From RGIG4074 sp964459165 (GTDB lineage: Bacteria; Bacillota; Clostridia; Christensenellales; Borkfalkiaceae): DNA of 19,102 nt. The stretch covers positions 1-19,102 of the forward strand of contig CAYWKM010000033.1 in assembly GCA_964459165.1 (NCBI GenBank), written 5' to 3'. A program made the translations under genes and the position numbers. Of the stretch, positions 12,689 through 19,102 are shown in pieces. The stretch's first letter is position 1, and each line of letters starts with the position of its first letter. The notes beneath the pieces were generated by a model. The model was not told where the DNA came from. It did not search any database and was given only the letters and a program-made list of their open reading frames with translations.

Positions 12689-14962
12689 CTACTCGATTCC
12701 CTTTAACGCTTCGACCATATCGATTTTTCTATTCTTTTTCGATACGAAAAAGCTTACGACGAGCGAGGTTCCGAACGTCACAATTACGCTGACGAGATAG
12801 GTGAGCGCGCCGAGCATCATCTTTAATTCGTATTCTGCGGCAAGTAGATCGAGCAATAATTGCAATATCCCTACGCCCGCCGGCAAGCCGATTACAATTC
12901 CGACGATCGTAATCCATACATTCTGGTTGATCAAAATACGGCCGATATGTCTGTTTTTAAATCCGACGACCTTTAACGTAGCAAGTTCGCGGTACCGTTC
13001 CATATAACTCATTACGCCGAGATTGTAAAGCACGACGATACCGAGTATAATCGCGGCGAGCACAAGCAAGAGAACCATGACGTTCATCACTTCTATAAAG
13101 GAACGATAAGATTCCATAATCATCTCTTTCGTCTGCATCCCGGAAATAAAGTCGCTCGGTTCTATTACGTCGGGAGAAACGTTTACAAGCACGGCGGAAA
13201 TATGATAAGGAATCCCCACGCTGTCGGCATAAGCGCACGTCATGGAAATATTCTCCGTCTGAAACGAACGAATGACGCCCGCCACCTTTACCACGTAAGA
13301 ATCCTCGCCGCCGTAAGGCGAAATCGTAACGGAATCTCCGACTTTTATTCCCTTATCTGCGAGCCGTATACAAATATATGCGCCGTCGTCGGCGAGCGAA
13401 ATCGTATGATTGTCTTTGTCGTTGAAGAGAATCGTATCGTGCGAAACGTTATAAATTTCGAGCGCGACAGCGTCGCCGTTTATCTGAACGGACGACGAGG
13501 CGAGATAGTCGCCGTCGTATTTTTCCGCAAACGCTTTCGATTGCTCGTTATCCGCCCTCTCCGTCAAATTTACGCGAGTCGTATAATTCAGAGATTTCGT
13601 ATCGATCATATCCAAATAGCCCGTCATCGTGTCTTGCATACCCAATCCGCCTACGAGCAGAAGCATACAACAGACAATTCCGAAAAACGTCATAAACGTA
13701 CGGGTTTTGTGGCGGAACATATCGCGCAGATTCCATTTAGCGCCGAAAGGCAATTTATTCCAGCCCTTCGTTCTCTCAACCGCCAACGGCTTTACCCTCT
13801 TCGGCGTATAGGGGCGAAGGGTATCGACGGCGTTGCCCTTGAGCATTTTTTTGACGGACAAAAAGCTGACGGCCGTTAAGAAAGCCACCGCGCCGATTAC
13901 AACCAACCACGTCCACCAAGGCATATATAATCGCCAAGCGGGCAAGTCGAAATACGTCCCCATCGCTCCGTCCGGATTCAGGATCAACGCGCTGATTCCG
14001 TAACCGAGAAAAATTCCCAAAATCGCCCCGACCGTTCCTACAAATAGTCCGTAAGACGTATAATGTCCCGTGATTTTTTTATTTTTGAAACCGAGCGCCT
14101 TCAGCGTTCCGATCTGCGTTTTTTCGTTGACGGCTATTCTGTGCATCGTCGTGATCATCGTCAAGATTCCTATCAACAGGAAAAGAACGGGGAGAACCGA
14201 GACCATCGTCTGCCCCTCTTCGATCTCGCTTTGCGCCGCCGCATAGGAGGTGTGTTCTTCCTTTGAGAGAAGAAGAACCGTTTTATGTAACGCCTGTTTT
14301 GCTTTGTTTTCCATTTCGCTCTTTTCCAGCGACGACAAGACGTTTACCTGCGGATAATAAACCATGTGCAAATCGCCAAAGATTTTATCCGGAGCCGCAT
14401 AGACAAACCCAAACGAAGAATAGTCCGGCATCAATTGATTGTCGTCGGAAACGCAGACCAAAAATTCCGAGCTCCTTACGAGACCGACGATTTCACCGGA
14501 TATCTCTATGTTCCGATAGGTCAGCGTCAGAACGTCTCCGAGGGCGACGTCGTTTGCTTCGGCGTATTTTTTCGATAGCCAGAATCCGTCCGAAGTTTCG
14601 TCGTAATCGATCCCGTCCTCGATTTGCATCGTCGAAACGGTATCATTCTCTGCCACGAAGAGGGAAAGCGATTTCTTTTCATTCTTCACGTCGACGTTCA
14701 CGTTCAGAACCCGAGTCGCTTCGGCGACGCCTTCTATCCCTTTGATCGCCGAAATCTCGTTCTCGGAAAAACCGTTTTCGTCGTATAAGCGGAAATCGGC
14801 ATAGTCGGTATTCGACATGAAATCGCCGATGCTTTTTTCGAGCGTGTACCATTCGATATTGAAGCCTACAAACACGCCGACGCCGATCGCAACCATTATA
14901 ATCATTGAAAGAAACTGCGCTTTATATTTCCACGCGGTTCTGAAAAGTTTCCGTAAAAGCAT
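12689..14962 (-). CDS. FtsX-family ABC transporter permease, two FtsX domains
   Basis: Inner-membrane partner of the adjacent ATPase. 757 residues with about eight predicted membrane helices (17-36, 252-274, 303-327, 349-369, 424-441, 624-647, 680-704, 717-740) and two large extracytoplasmic domains (about 40-250 and 445-620). The protein is an internal duplication: each half has an FtsX core with a coupling-helix motif, EKTQIGTLKALGFKNKKI (280-297) and RYRELATLKVVGFKNRHI (656-673), where the ATPase should dock. This architecture fits mechanotransmission-type ABC systems (MacB/LolCDE relatives), which move or extract lipids, peptides or antimicrobials rather than import nutrients. The substrate is unknown. 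AGGTGG lies 9 nt before the ATG, inside the ATPase gene; the gap between genes is 1 nt. It is not cell-division FtsX, which is smaller with four helices and pairs with FtsE. Confidence 0.9.
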   Translation of the reverse strand: MLLRKLFRTAWKYKAQFLSMIIMVAIGVGVFVGFNIEWYTLEKSIGDFMSNTDYADFRLYDENGFSENEISAIKGIEGVAEATRVLNVNVDVKNEKKSLSLFVAENDTVSTMQIEDGIDYDETSDGFWLSKKYAEANDVALGDVLTLTYRNIEISGEIVGLVRSSEFLVCVSDDNQLMPDYSSFGFVYAAPDKIFGDLHMVYYPQVNVLSSLEKSEMENKAKQALHKTVLLLSKEEHTSYAAAQSEIEEGQTMVSVLPVLFLLIGILTMITTMHRIAVNEKTQIGTLKALGFKNKKITGHYTSYGLFVGTVGAILGIFLGYGISALILNPDGAMGTYFDLPAWRLYMPWWTWLVVIGAVAFLTAVSFLSVKKMLKGNAVDTLRPYTPKRVKPLAVERTKGWNKLPFGAKWNLRDMFRHKTRTFMTFFGIVCCMLLLVGGLGMQDTMTGYLDMIDTKSLNYTTRVNLTERADNEQSKAFAEKYDGDYLASSSVQINGDAVALEIYNVSHDTILFNDKDNHTISLADDGAYICIRLADKGIKVGDSVTISPYGGEDSYVVKVAGVIRSFQTENISMTCAYADSVGIPYHISAVLVNVSPDVIEPSDFISGMQTKEMIMESYRSFIEVMNVMVLLLVLAAIILGIVVLYNLGVMSYMERYRELATLKVVGFKNRHIGRILINQNVWITIVGIVIGLPAGVGILQLLLDLLAAEYELKMMLGALTYLVSVIVTFGTSLVVSFFVSKKNRKIDMVEALKGIE

Positions 14963-14963
14963 C

Positions 14964-15665
14964 TTACCATTCCACCTCGTCTGCGCTTAAAGGGTTTTCC
15001 TGCACGGCAACCGATTGTATCTTTCCGTTCTTTACCCGAACGACCGCGTCAGCCATTTTTGCGATGTTTTGATTGTGCGTTACGATAATAATCGTCTTGC
15101 CGTACGATCTCGCCATCGACAGCAGCAACTTCAAAATGAGAACGCCCGTCTCGGAATCGAGCGCGCCGGTCGGTTCGTCGCAAAGTAAAATTTTCGGATT
15201 CTTCGCGATCGCTCTCGCGATAGAAACGCGCTGCTGTTCTCCTCCGCTGAGTTCGACGGGAAATTTTTTTAAATGATCGCCGAGTCCCACTTCTTTAAGA
15301 ACCGTTCTTACGTCGAGGGCGGCGGGAGAGATCTCCTTGATTAAGGCGACGTTTTCATAGACCGTGAGCGTGGGAATCAGATTATAAAATTGAAAGACAA
15401 ACCCCACTTTTGACGCGCGGTAATCGGCGAGCTCGTCGCTTGACAAAGCGGAGATATCTTTACGGTCTACGAAAATCTTTCCGCTCGTCGGGGAATCCAA
15501 TCCCCCCAATAAATTTAAAAGCGTGCTCTTTCCCGCGCCGCTCGGTCCTAAAACAACGACGAATTTCCCTTCGTCGATACTCAGATCGACTTCGTTGAGC
15601 GCCTTCATCTGCCGCTCGCCGACCTTATAAATTTTTGAAACTTTTTTCAATTCAATTAACGACAT
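14964..15665 (-). CDS. ABC transporter ATP-binding protein (MacB/LolD class)
   Basis: Cytosolic ATPase energising the downstream FtsX-type permease. 233 residues, with Walker A GPSGAGKS (40-47), Q-loop Gln92 in FVFQFYNLIPTLTVYENV, signature LSGGEQQR (139-146), Walker B ILLCDEP (159-165), D-loop GALD (167-170) and H-loop His197 in VTHNQNIA. The FQFYNLIPTLTVYENV segment is characteristic of ATPases that pair with MacB/FtsX permeases. GAGGAG lies 6 nt before the ATG. First gene of the operon, under a promoter with a 22-bp dyad at the start site, so it is probably repressed until an inducer appears. No regulator gene or sensor kinase adjoins it, unlike many BceAB-type detoxification modules. Confidence 0.94.
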   Translation of the reverse strand: MSLIELKKVSKIYKVGERQMKALNEVDLSIDEGKFVVVLGPSGAGKSTLLNLLGGLDSPTSGKIFVDRKDISALSSDELADYRASKVGFVFQFYNLIPTLTVYENVALIKEISPAALDVRTVLKEVGLGDHLKKFPVELSGGEQQRVSIARAIAKNPKILLCDEPTGALDSETGVLILKLLLSMARSYGKTIIIVTHNQNIAKMADAVVRVKNGKIQSVAVQENPLSADEVEW

Positions 15666-15720
15666 ATCTTTCTCCTCGAAGACCCCCTCGACAGGAAGAT
15701 CCTCTTTCCCTTGCTTTCGC

Positions 15721-15734
15721 CGTCCGAAAGGACG
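15721..15734 (-). other. Small leader hairpin before the ABC operon
   Basis: Self-complementary CGTCC-4-GGACG, five base pairs, in the predicted 5' leader between the promoter dyad and the ABC ATPase start. No T tract follows, so it is not a terminator. It may be chance. Confidence 0.35.
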
Positions 15735-15742
15735 ATCGCTTT

Positions 15743-15764
15743 ATTGTTAGCTTGTGCTAACAAT
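15743..15764. promoter_or_regulatory. 22-bp perfect dyad at the ABC-operon start site, likely repressor operator
   Basis: Arms ATTGTTAGC and GCTAACAAT are exact reverse complements, separated by four bases. The dyad begins five bases downstream of the -10 and covers the predicted start (about 15762), a classic position for a repressor of the TetR, MarR or GntR kind. No such gene is in the window. Alternatively, the transcript's 5' end could fold as a protective hairpin. Confidence 0.7.
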
Positions 15765-15768
15765 ATTC

Positions 15769-15797
15769 AGTATAAAACAAAAACGGACGAAAGTCAA
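15769..15797 (-). promoter_or_regulatory. Sigma-A-type promoter of the ABC transporter operon
   Basis: Minus strand: -35 TTGACT (15792-15797), 17-bp spacer, -10 TATACT (15769-15774). Leader of about 97 nt. A second copy of the half-site core GTTAGC lies upstream of the -35 at 15807-15812. Confidence 0.87.
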
Positions 15798-15879
15798 GCG
15801 TTTGTCGTTAGCAATAGACAACATCTTGAAAAATTTTTCTCATTTTTCGAAGGGGGGCGTTTGCTCCTGCGCAAAAGGA

Positions 15880-15915
15880 AAAACCGGTCAATCCGAACGG
15901 GATCTCACCGGTTTT
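15880..15915 (-). terminator. Terminator of argS
   Basis: Outer stem AAAACCGGT / ACCGGTTTT with an inner stem ATCC/GGAT, followed on the minus strand by a T run (TTTTTCC). It lies about 62 nt beyond the argS stop. The intervening 15916-15977 holds nothing I recognise. Confidence 0.82.
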
Positions 15916-15977
15916 ACGCGAAATGCAAATAAAATAGATATCGGATTGAAGATTACACGCGAATCCGAAAACGCCTT

Positions 15978-17663
15978 TTACATTTTTTCGGGGATTCCGA
16001 TTCCGAGGAGGGAGAAGGCGTTCTTCAACACTTGAAGCGTCGCCCTCGTGAGCGCCAAGCGGAAATTTTTCACGTTCTCGTCTTCGACGGAAAGAATCGG
16101 ACAATTGAGGTAAAATTTATTGAACTTCTGAGAAATGTCTACGCATAGACGCGAAATGTAACAGGGCTCGTACTTTTCGGCGGACTCTCTGACGGTATCG
16201 GGAAACTCGGCAAGCGATTTGACGAGCTCATATTCCTCCGAACCGACTCGTTCGACAAAATAATCTCCCGTTTCGCCCGCCTTCGTCAATATGGAATTTG
16301 CCCTCGCGCAGGTATATTGAACGTAAACGCTCGTTTCTCCTTCAAAGCTGAGAACCTTATCGTAGGAGAATACGATATCTTTAATTTTATTGTTGTAAAG
16401 CGCGCCGAAGATGACCGCGCCTACGCCGACCTTTTCTGCAACTTCCCTCTTATTTTCGAGGTCGGGATTCTTCTCGTCTATGACGGAATAAGCTTTTTCG
16501 ATACATTTGTCGATAACGTCTTCCAAAAACACGACGTTCCCCTTTCGCGTAGCCATCGTTCCCTCTTCCAGAGAAACCATACCGTAGGCGACGTGAACCA
16601 AATCCTTCGCCCATTCTTTGCCCATGAGCTCGAGCACCTTGAAAATCTGTTTAAAATGCAGATTTTGCTGGTAGGCGACGACGTAAAGGCATTTATAAAA
16701 ATCGTATGTCTTTTTTCGGTATTCGGCGGCGGCGAGATCGCGGGTGGCGTAGAGGGAAGTACCGTCGCTCTTCAAGATAAGACAGGGCTCCATATGATAA
16801 TCGGAAAGATCGACGATCTGCGCGCCGTTGCTCTCCTTTAAAAGTCCTTTTTCTTTCAATTCGTCGACGACGGGCTGCATTTTATCCGAATAAAAGCTTT
16901 CGCCCGCATAGGAATCGAAATGGATATCGAGCATATCGTAAATTTTCTGAACGTCCTTTAAGGTGAGCTTTTTGAACCATTCAAAAAGAGCGAGGCACTC
17001 TTCGTCCTTCTCCTCGATGCGTTTGAAGTATGCGCGCGCTTCATCCTCCATTTCGGGATGTTCGTCCGCCTCGCGATGCCAGCGCACGTACAGCTCGTTG
17101 AGGGCGCGAACGCCTCCCCTTTCGATCTCTTCCTTTACTCCCCAACGTTTATATGCGGAAATCAGTTTGCCGAATTGCGTTCCGTAATCGCCGAGGTGAT
17201 TGATACCGACGACGTGATAACCGAGAAATTTCAACGTACGGTAAATCGCGCCGCCGAGAACGGTCGTAGAGAGATGGCCGATATGAAAAGGCTTTGCGAT
17301 ATTGATAGAAGAATAATCGATACAGATCGTCTTCCCTTTTCCTTCATCGGAAGAGCCGTATGAGGCTCCCTCGGACAAAATTTCAGACAAAACGTCCCGC
17401 ACGAGTCCCCTCTTGTTAACGGAAAAATTGAGATAGCCGTTAACTGCGGAGACGCCGTCGACGACCTCGTCCGTGGGGTAACTTTCCTTTAACGCGTTCG
17501 CGATCGCGACGGGAGATTTTCGCATGGTCTTTGCAAATTTAAAACAAGGAATCGCGTAATCACCCATTTCCGTATTGGGAGGCAAGGCGATCAACTCATA
17601 GATCTGTTCGGGCGTAAAGCCGTCGATAACAAGTTTTTCGGAGATATATTTTTTATAATCCAT
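15978..17663 (-). CDS. argS: Arginyl-tRNA synthetase
   Basis: Class Ia synthetase charging tRNA-Arg. 561 residues, normal length. The N-terminal Add1 domain (about 1-105) contains LPPNTEMGDYAIPCF (27-41). Catalytic Rossmann fold: DYSSINIAKPFHIGHL (116-131), where HIGH is 127-130 and Ile120 replaces the usual Pro. GINHLGDYGTQFGKL is at 153-167. The KMSKS-equivalent loop is MATRKGN (370-376), a common degenerate form in ArgRS. The C-terminal helical anticodon domain ends LLGIGIPEKM, typical for the family. An in-frame ATG at 17726 would add 21 residues but overlaps the promoter -35; ATG 17663 has AAAGGG upstream and gives the standard N-terminus. Single-gene unit divergent from ychF. No T-box leader fits: the leader is only about 30 nt. 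Confidence 0.97.
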   Translation of the reverse strand: MDYKKYISEKLVIDGFTPEQIYELIALPPNTEMGDYAIPCFKFAKTMRKSPVAIANALKESYPTDEVVDGVSAVNGYLNFSVNKRGLVRDVLSEILSEGASYGSSDEGKGKTICIDYSSINIAKPFHIGHLSTTVLGGAIYRTLKFLGYHVVGINHLGDYGTQFGKLISAYKRWGVKEEIERGGVRALNELYVRWHREADEHPEMEDEARAYFKRIEEKDEECLALFEWFKKLTLKDVQKIYDMLDIHFDSYAGESFYSDKMQPVVDELKEKGLLKESNGAQIVDLSDYHMEPCLILKSDGTSLYATRDLAAAEYRKKTYDFYKCLYVVAYQQNLHFKQIFKVLELMGKEWAKDLVHVAYGMVSLEEGTMATRKGNVVFLEDVIDKCIEKAYSVIDEKNPDLENKREVAEKVGVGAVIFGALYNNKIKDIVFSYDKVLSFEGETSVYVQYTCARANSILTKAGETGDYFVERVGSEEYELVKSLAEFPDTVRESAEKYEPCYISRLCVDISQKFNKFYLNCPILSVEDENVKNFRLALTRATLQVLKNAFSLLGIGIPEKM

Positions 17664-17697
17664 AACAGTTTTCCCTTTCAGATAATTTACCGCACTA

Positions 17698-17726
17698 AGT
17701 TTAGCATATTTTATAAAAATGTTCAA
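17698..17726 (-). promoter_or_regulatory. Sigma-A-type promoter of argS
   Basis: Minus strand: -35 TTGAAC (17721-17726), 17-bp spacer, -10 TAAACT (17698-17703). Predicted start near 17691, leader about 28 nt. Its -35 lies only eight bases from the -35 of the divergent ychF promoter. Confidence 0.75.
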
Positions 17727-17734
17727 CTTTTAAT

Positions 17735-17763
17735 TTGATTAATTTGAAAATTTATAATATAAT
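17735..17763 (+). promoter_or_regulatory. Sigma-A-type promoter of ychF
   Basis: -35 TTGATT (17735-17740), 17-bp spacer, -10 TATAAT (17758-17763). Another TATAAT lies in the spacer (17753-17758) but has no well-placed -35. Predicted start about 17770. Confidence 0.8.
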
Positions 17764-17799
17764 TATCGGGTAAAATTATTATTGAAAGGAAAAAAACGT

Positions 17800-18930
17800 A
17801 TGAAATTAGGCATCGTAGGACTTCCCAACGTGGGCAAGTCCACTCTATTCAACGCGATCACGCGCGCGGGAGCGGAAGCGGCGAACTATCCCTTTTGCAC
17901 CATAGAACCCAACGTAGGCGTAGTAGCCGTTCCCGACGAAAGGCTCGATAAGCTCGCCGCCATGTACAACGCAAAGAAGGCGACGCCCGCCATCGTAGAA
18001 TTCGTCGATATCGCCGGACTCGTCAAGGGCGCGTCGAGGGGCGAAGGACTCGGCAACAAATTTTTATCGCACATACGCGAATGCGACGCGATCGTCCACG
18101 TCGTCCGCTGCTACAAAGACGAAAACGTCGTGCACGAAGTGGAAGCGAATAAGATCGTAAATGAAATCGATCCGATCGAGGACATTACGGTCATCAACCT
18201 CGAACTCATTCTCGCCGATATGGAAACGGTTTCTTCCCGTCAAGCGAGAATTAAGCGCAACGCCAACGGCGGCGACAAGGAGGCGCAGGCGGAAAGCGTA
18301 TTCCTCGAACGACTGCTTCAACACCTCGAATCGGAACAGCCCGCAAGAACGTTTAAGACGGAAAAGGGCGAAGAGTCCTTTCTGCGCAACCTCTTTCTTC
18401 TAACCTCAAAGCCCGTTCTCTACGCGGCGAATATCGCAGAGGAAGATATCGGAAAGGATGAAAACGATATCGAATTCGTCAGGAAAGTAAAAGAATTTGC
18501 AGCCAAAGAGGGAAACGACGTCATGGTCATTTCCGCAAAGATCGAAGAAGACCTTTCTCAGATGGAGACGGAAGAGCAACAGATGTTCTTGAAGGAGCTC
18601 GGTTTAAAGGAAAGCGGACTCAACCGCCTGATCCGCGCCTCCTATTCTCTGCTCGGTCTCATCAGCTTTTTGACGGGCGGCGAAAAGGAAACGCGGGCAT
18701 GGACGATCGTCAAGGGAACGAAAGCTCCTCAGGCGGCGGGCAAAATCCACAGCGATTTTGAGAAGGGATTTATTCGAGCCGACGTGGTAGACTATGAAAC
18801 GCTCATCGCCTACGGTAGCGAAACCGCCGTGAAGGAAGCGGGCAAATTGCGTTCGGAAGGCAAAGAGTATGTGGTAAAAGACGGCGACGTGATAGAATTT
18901 TTCTTTAACGTATCGAAATCAAACAAATAA
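17800..18930 (+). CDS. ychF: YchF/OLA1-family ribosome-associated ATPase
   Basis: Obg-related P-loop protein that prefers ATP and binds ribosomes; linked to translation and oxidative-stress responses. 376 residues (family about 363-367). P-loop GLPNVGKST (7-15), G3 DIAGLVKGAS (70-79) and the variant G4 NIAE (211-214) that replaces NKxD and explains ATP preference. His112 aligns with the proposed catalytic His of the family. SAK is at 245-247. A coiled-coil arm is at about 130-200. The C-terminal TGS domain (about 284-370) includes ETRAWTIVKGTKAPQAAGKIHSDFE split around 297-321. Extra residues follow His112 compared with the common HVEGxVxP form. The start is ATG 17800, with AAAGGA nine bases upstream; an in-frame TTG at 17782 overlaps that site and was not used. 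Single-gene unit. Confidence 0.97.
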   Translation: MKLGIVGLPNVGKSTLFNAITRAGAEAANYPFCTIEPNVGVVAVPDERLDKLAAMYNAKKATPAIVEFVDIAGLVKGASRGEGLGNKFLSHIRECDAIVHVVRCYKDENVVHEVEANKIVNEIDPIEDITVINLELILADMETVSSRQARIKRNANGGDKEAQAESVFLERLLQHLESEQPARTFKTEKGEESFLRNLFLLTSKPVLYAANIAEEDIGKDENDIEFVRKVKEFAAKEGNDVMVISAKIEEDLSQMETEEQQMFLKELGLKESGLNRLIRASYSLLGLISFLTGGEKETRAWTIVKGTKAPQAAGKIHSDFEKGFIRADVVDYETLIAYGSETAVKEAGKLRSEGKEYVVKDGDVIEFFFNVSKSNK

Positions 18931-18945
18931 AATCTCCTACCATAA

Positions 18946-18981
18946 CAGTCATAACCGCCGGGTTACCGGCGGTTATGACTT
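18946..18981. terminator. Long hairpin between convergent genes, probable bidirectional terminator
   Basis: Perfect 15-bp stem (18947-18961 with 18966-18980) and a 4-nt loop. On the plus strand it is followed by TTTAAATC, a weak T tract. On the minus strand the stem begins immediately after the stop of the converging gene, with no T run beyond it. Confidence 0.75.
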
Positions 18982-19102
18982 TAAATCAGCTTTTCATTTA
19001 TTCTTTTCTTTCTTTTTCGCATTAAATTCATAAATTCGGTAAATATCAACGCCGCAACGAGCGTAACCATTACAACAAGTATTGGCTGCGTCCATTTATA
19101 CA
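18981..19102 (-). CDS. C-terminal end of an unrecognised membrane protein, 5' part outside the window
   Basis: Reading leftwards from the window edge, one frame stays open for 39 codons and stops with TAA at 18981-18983. It encodes a hydrophobic helix (PILVVMVTLVAALIF, residues 6-20 of the fragment) followed by a strongly basic tail, MRKRKKRINEKLI. This is the pattern of a last transmembrane helix with its positively charged cytoplasmic end. The family cannot be named from this tail. The correctly ordered helix plus basic tail, and the stop next to a hairpin, support a real gene, but the evidence is short. Confidence 0.6.
   Translation of the reverse strand, partial: YKWTQPILVVMVTLVAALIFTEFMNLMRKRKKRINEKLI

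Noticed and set aside
12958..13010. Cell-division FtsX for the permease
   Set aside because: The protein is 757 residues with a duplicated FtsX core and about eight helices. Cell-division FtsX has about 300 residues and four helices, and pairs with FtsE.
13202..13879. Plus-strand open frame of 225 codons opposite the permease
   Set aside because: It lies fully within a permease with clear FtsX motifs on the other strand. Its product is a basic, Arg/His-rich sequence without domains. It is a shadow produced by the codon bias of the real gene.
15743..15764. CIRCE (HrcA) element because of TTAGCAC
   Set aside because: CIRCE needs TTAGCACTC-N9-GAGTGCTAA. Here the centre is four bases and the arms differ, and the operon is not a chaperone operon.
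15711..15932. Plus-strand open frame of 73 codons in the gap between argS and the ABC operon
   Set aside because: It runs through the ABC promoter, dyad and the argS terminator, and it encodes a basic low-information sequence without a credible ribosome site.
17664..17697. T-box riboswitch in front of argS
   Set aside because: The leader is only about 30 nt with no room for stem I, a T-box sequence or an antiterminator.
17664..17726. Upstream in-frame ATG for argS
   Set aside because: It overlaps the -35 hexamer; the added 21 residues are not part of the ArgRS family.
1..19102. CRISPR array, tRNA/rRNA, insertion sequence, prophage or defence island
   Set aside because: No regularly spaced repeats, no transposase or phage-like proteins, no tRNA-like folds in the gaps. 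All gaps are short and explained by promoters and terminators.

Overview
The window looks like ordinary chromosome of a low-to-moderate-GC Bacillota, most probably an anaerobic clostridium. The reasons are the Clostridia/Bacilli-type ParE-ParC, HelD, PyNP and ArgRS proteins, a reverse-type rubrerythrin (an oxygen-defence enzyme of strict anaerobes), purine-rich Shine-Dalgarno sequences, and seven sigma-A-like promoters that all have 17-bp spacers. The genus cannot be named from sequence alone.

Layout from left to right. (1) 1-3891, minus strand: a deoxynucleoside catabolic operon deoC-deoD-deoB-pdp, read right to left from one clear promoter; pdp runs off the left edge a few residues before its end. 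Both phosphorylases release (deoxy)ribose-1-phosphate, DeoB isomerises it to the 5-phosphate, and DeoC splits deoxyribose-5-phosphate to acetaldehyde and glyceraldehyde-3-phosphate. (2) 3939-8603, minus: parE-parC, a type IIA topoisomerase pair more like topoisomerase IV than gyrase, with its own promoter and terminator. (3) 8640-11803, minus: helD, an RNA-polymerase-recycling UvrD-like motor, followed by a YjjG-like HAD nucleotidase. (4) 11884-12527, minus: monocistronic reverse rubrerythrin. (5) 12625-15797, minus: an ABC ATPase and its FtsX-type permease behind a promoter with a 22-bp perfect dyad at the start site. (6) 15880-17726, minus: argS. (7) 17735-18981, plus: ychF, divergent from argS. 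(8) 18981-19102, minus: the last 39 codons of an unrecognised membrane protein converging on ychF.

Almost every transcription unit is bounded by a recognisable promoter and a hairpin terminator. The exception is the helD-HAD unit, where no terminator is visible before the parE promoter. The only gene-free stretch above 300 bases is 15666-15977. It holds the argS terminator, the ABC-operon promoter with its dyad, and a small leader hairpin; no gene was seen in it.

I found no CRISPR array, tRNA, rRNA, insertion sequence, phage gene or defence island. The best leads for novelty are regulatory or lineage-specific details: the dyad controlling the ABC exporter, an acidic insertion in ParE, a possible 8-codon leader peptide coupled to helD, and dyads inside the parE and rubrerythrin promoters. 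I do not see an undescribed multi-gene system here.
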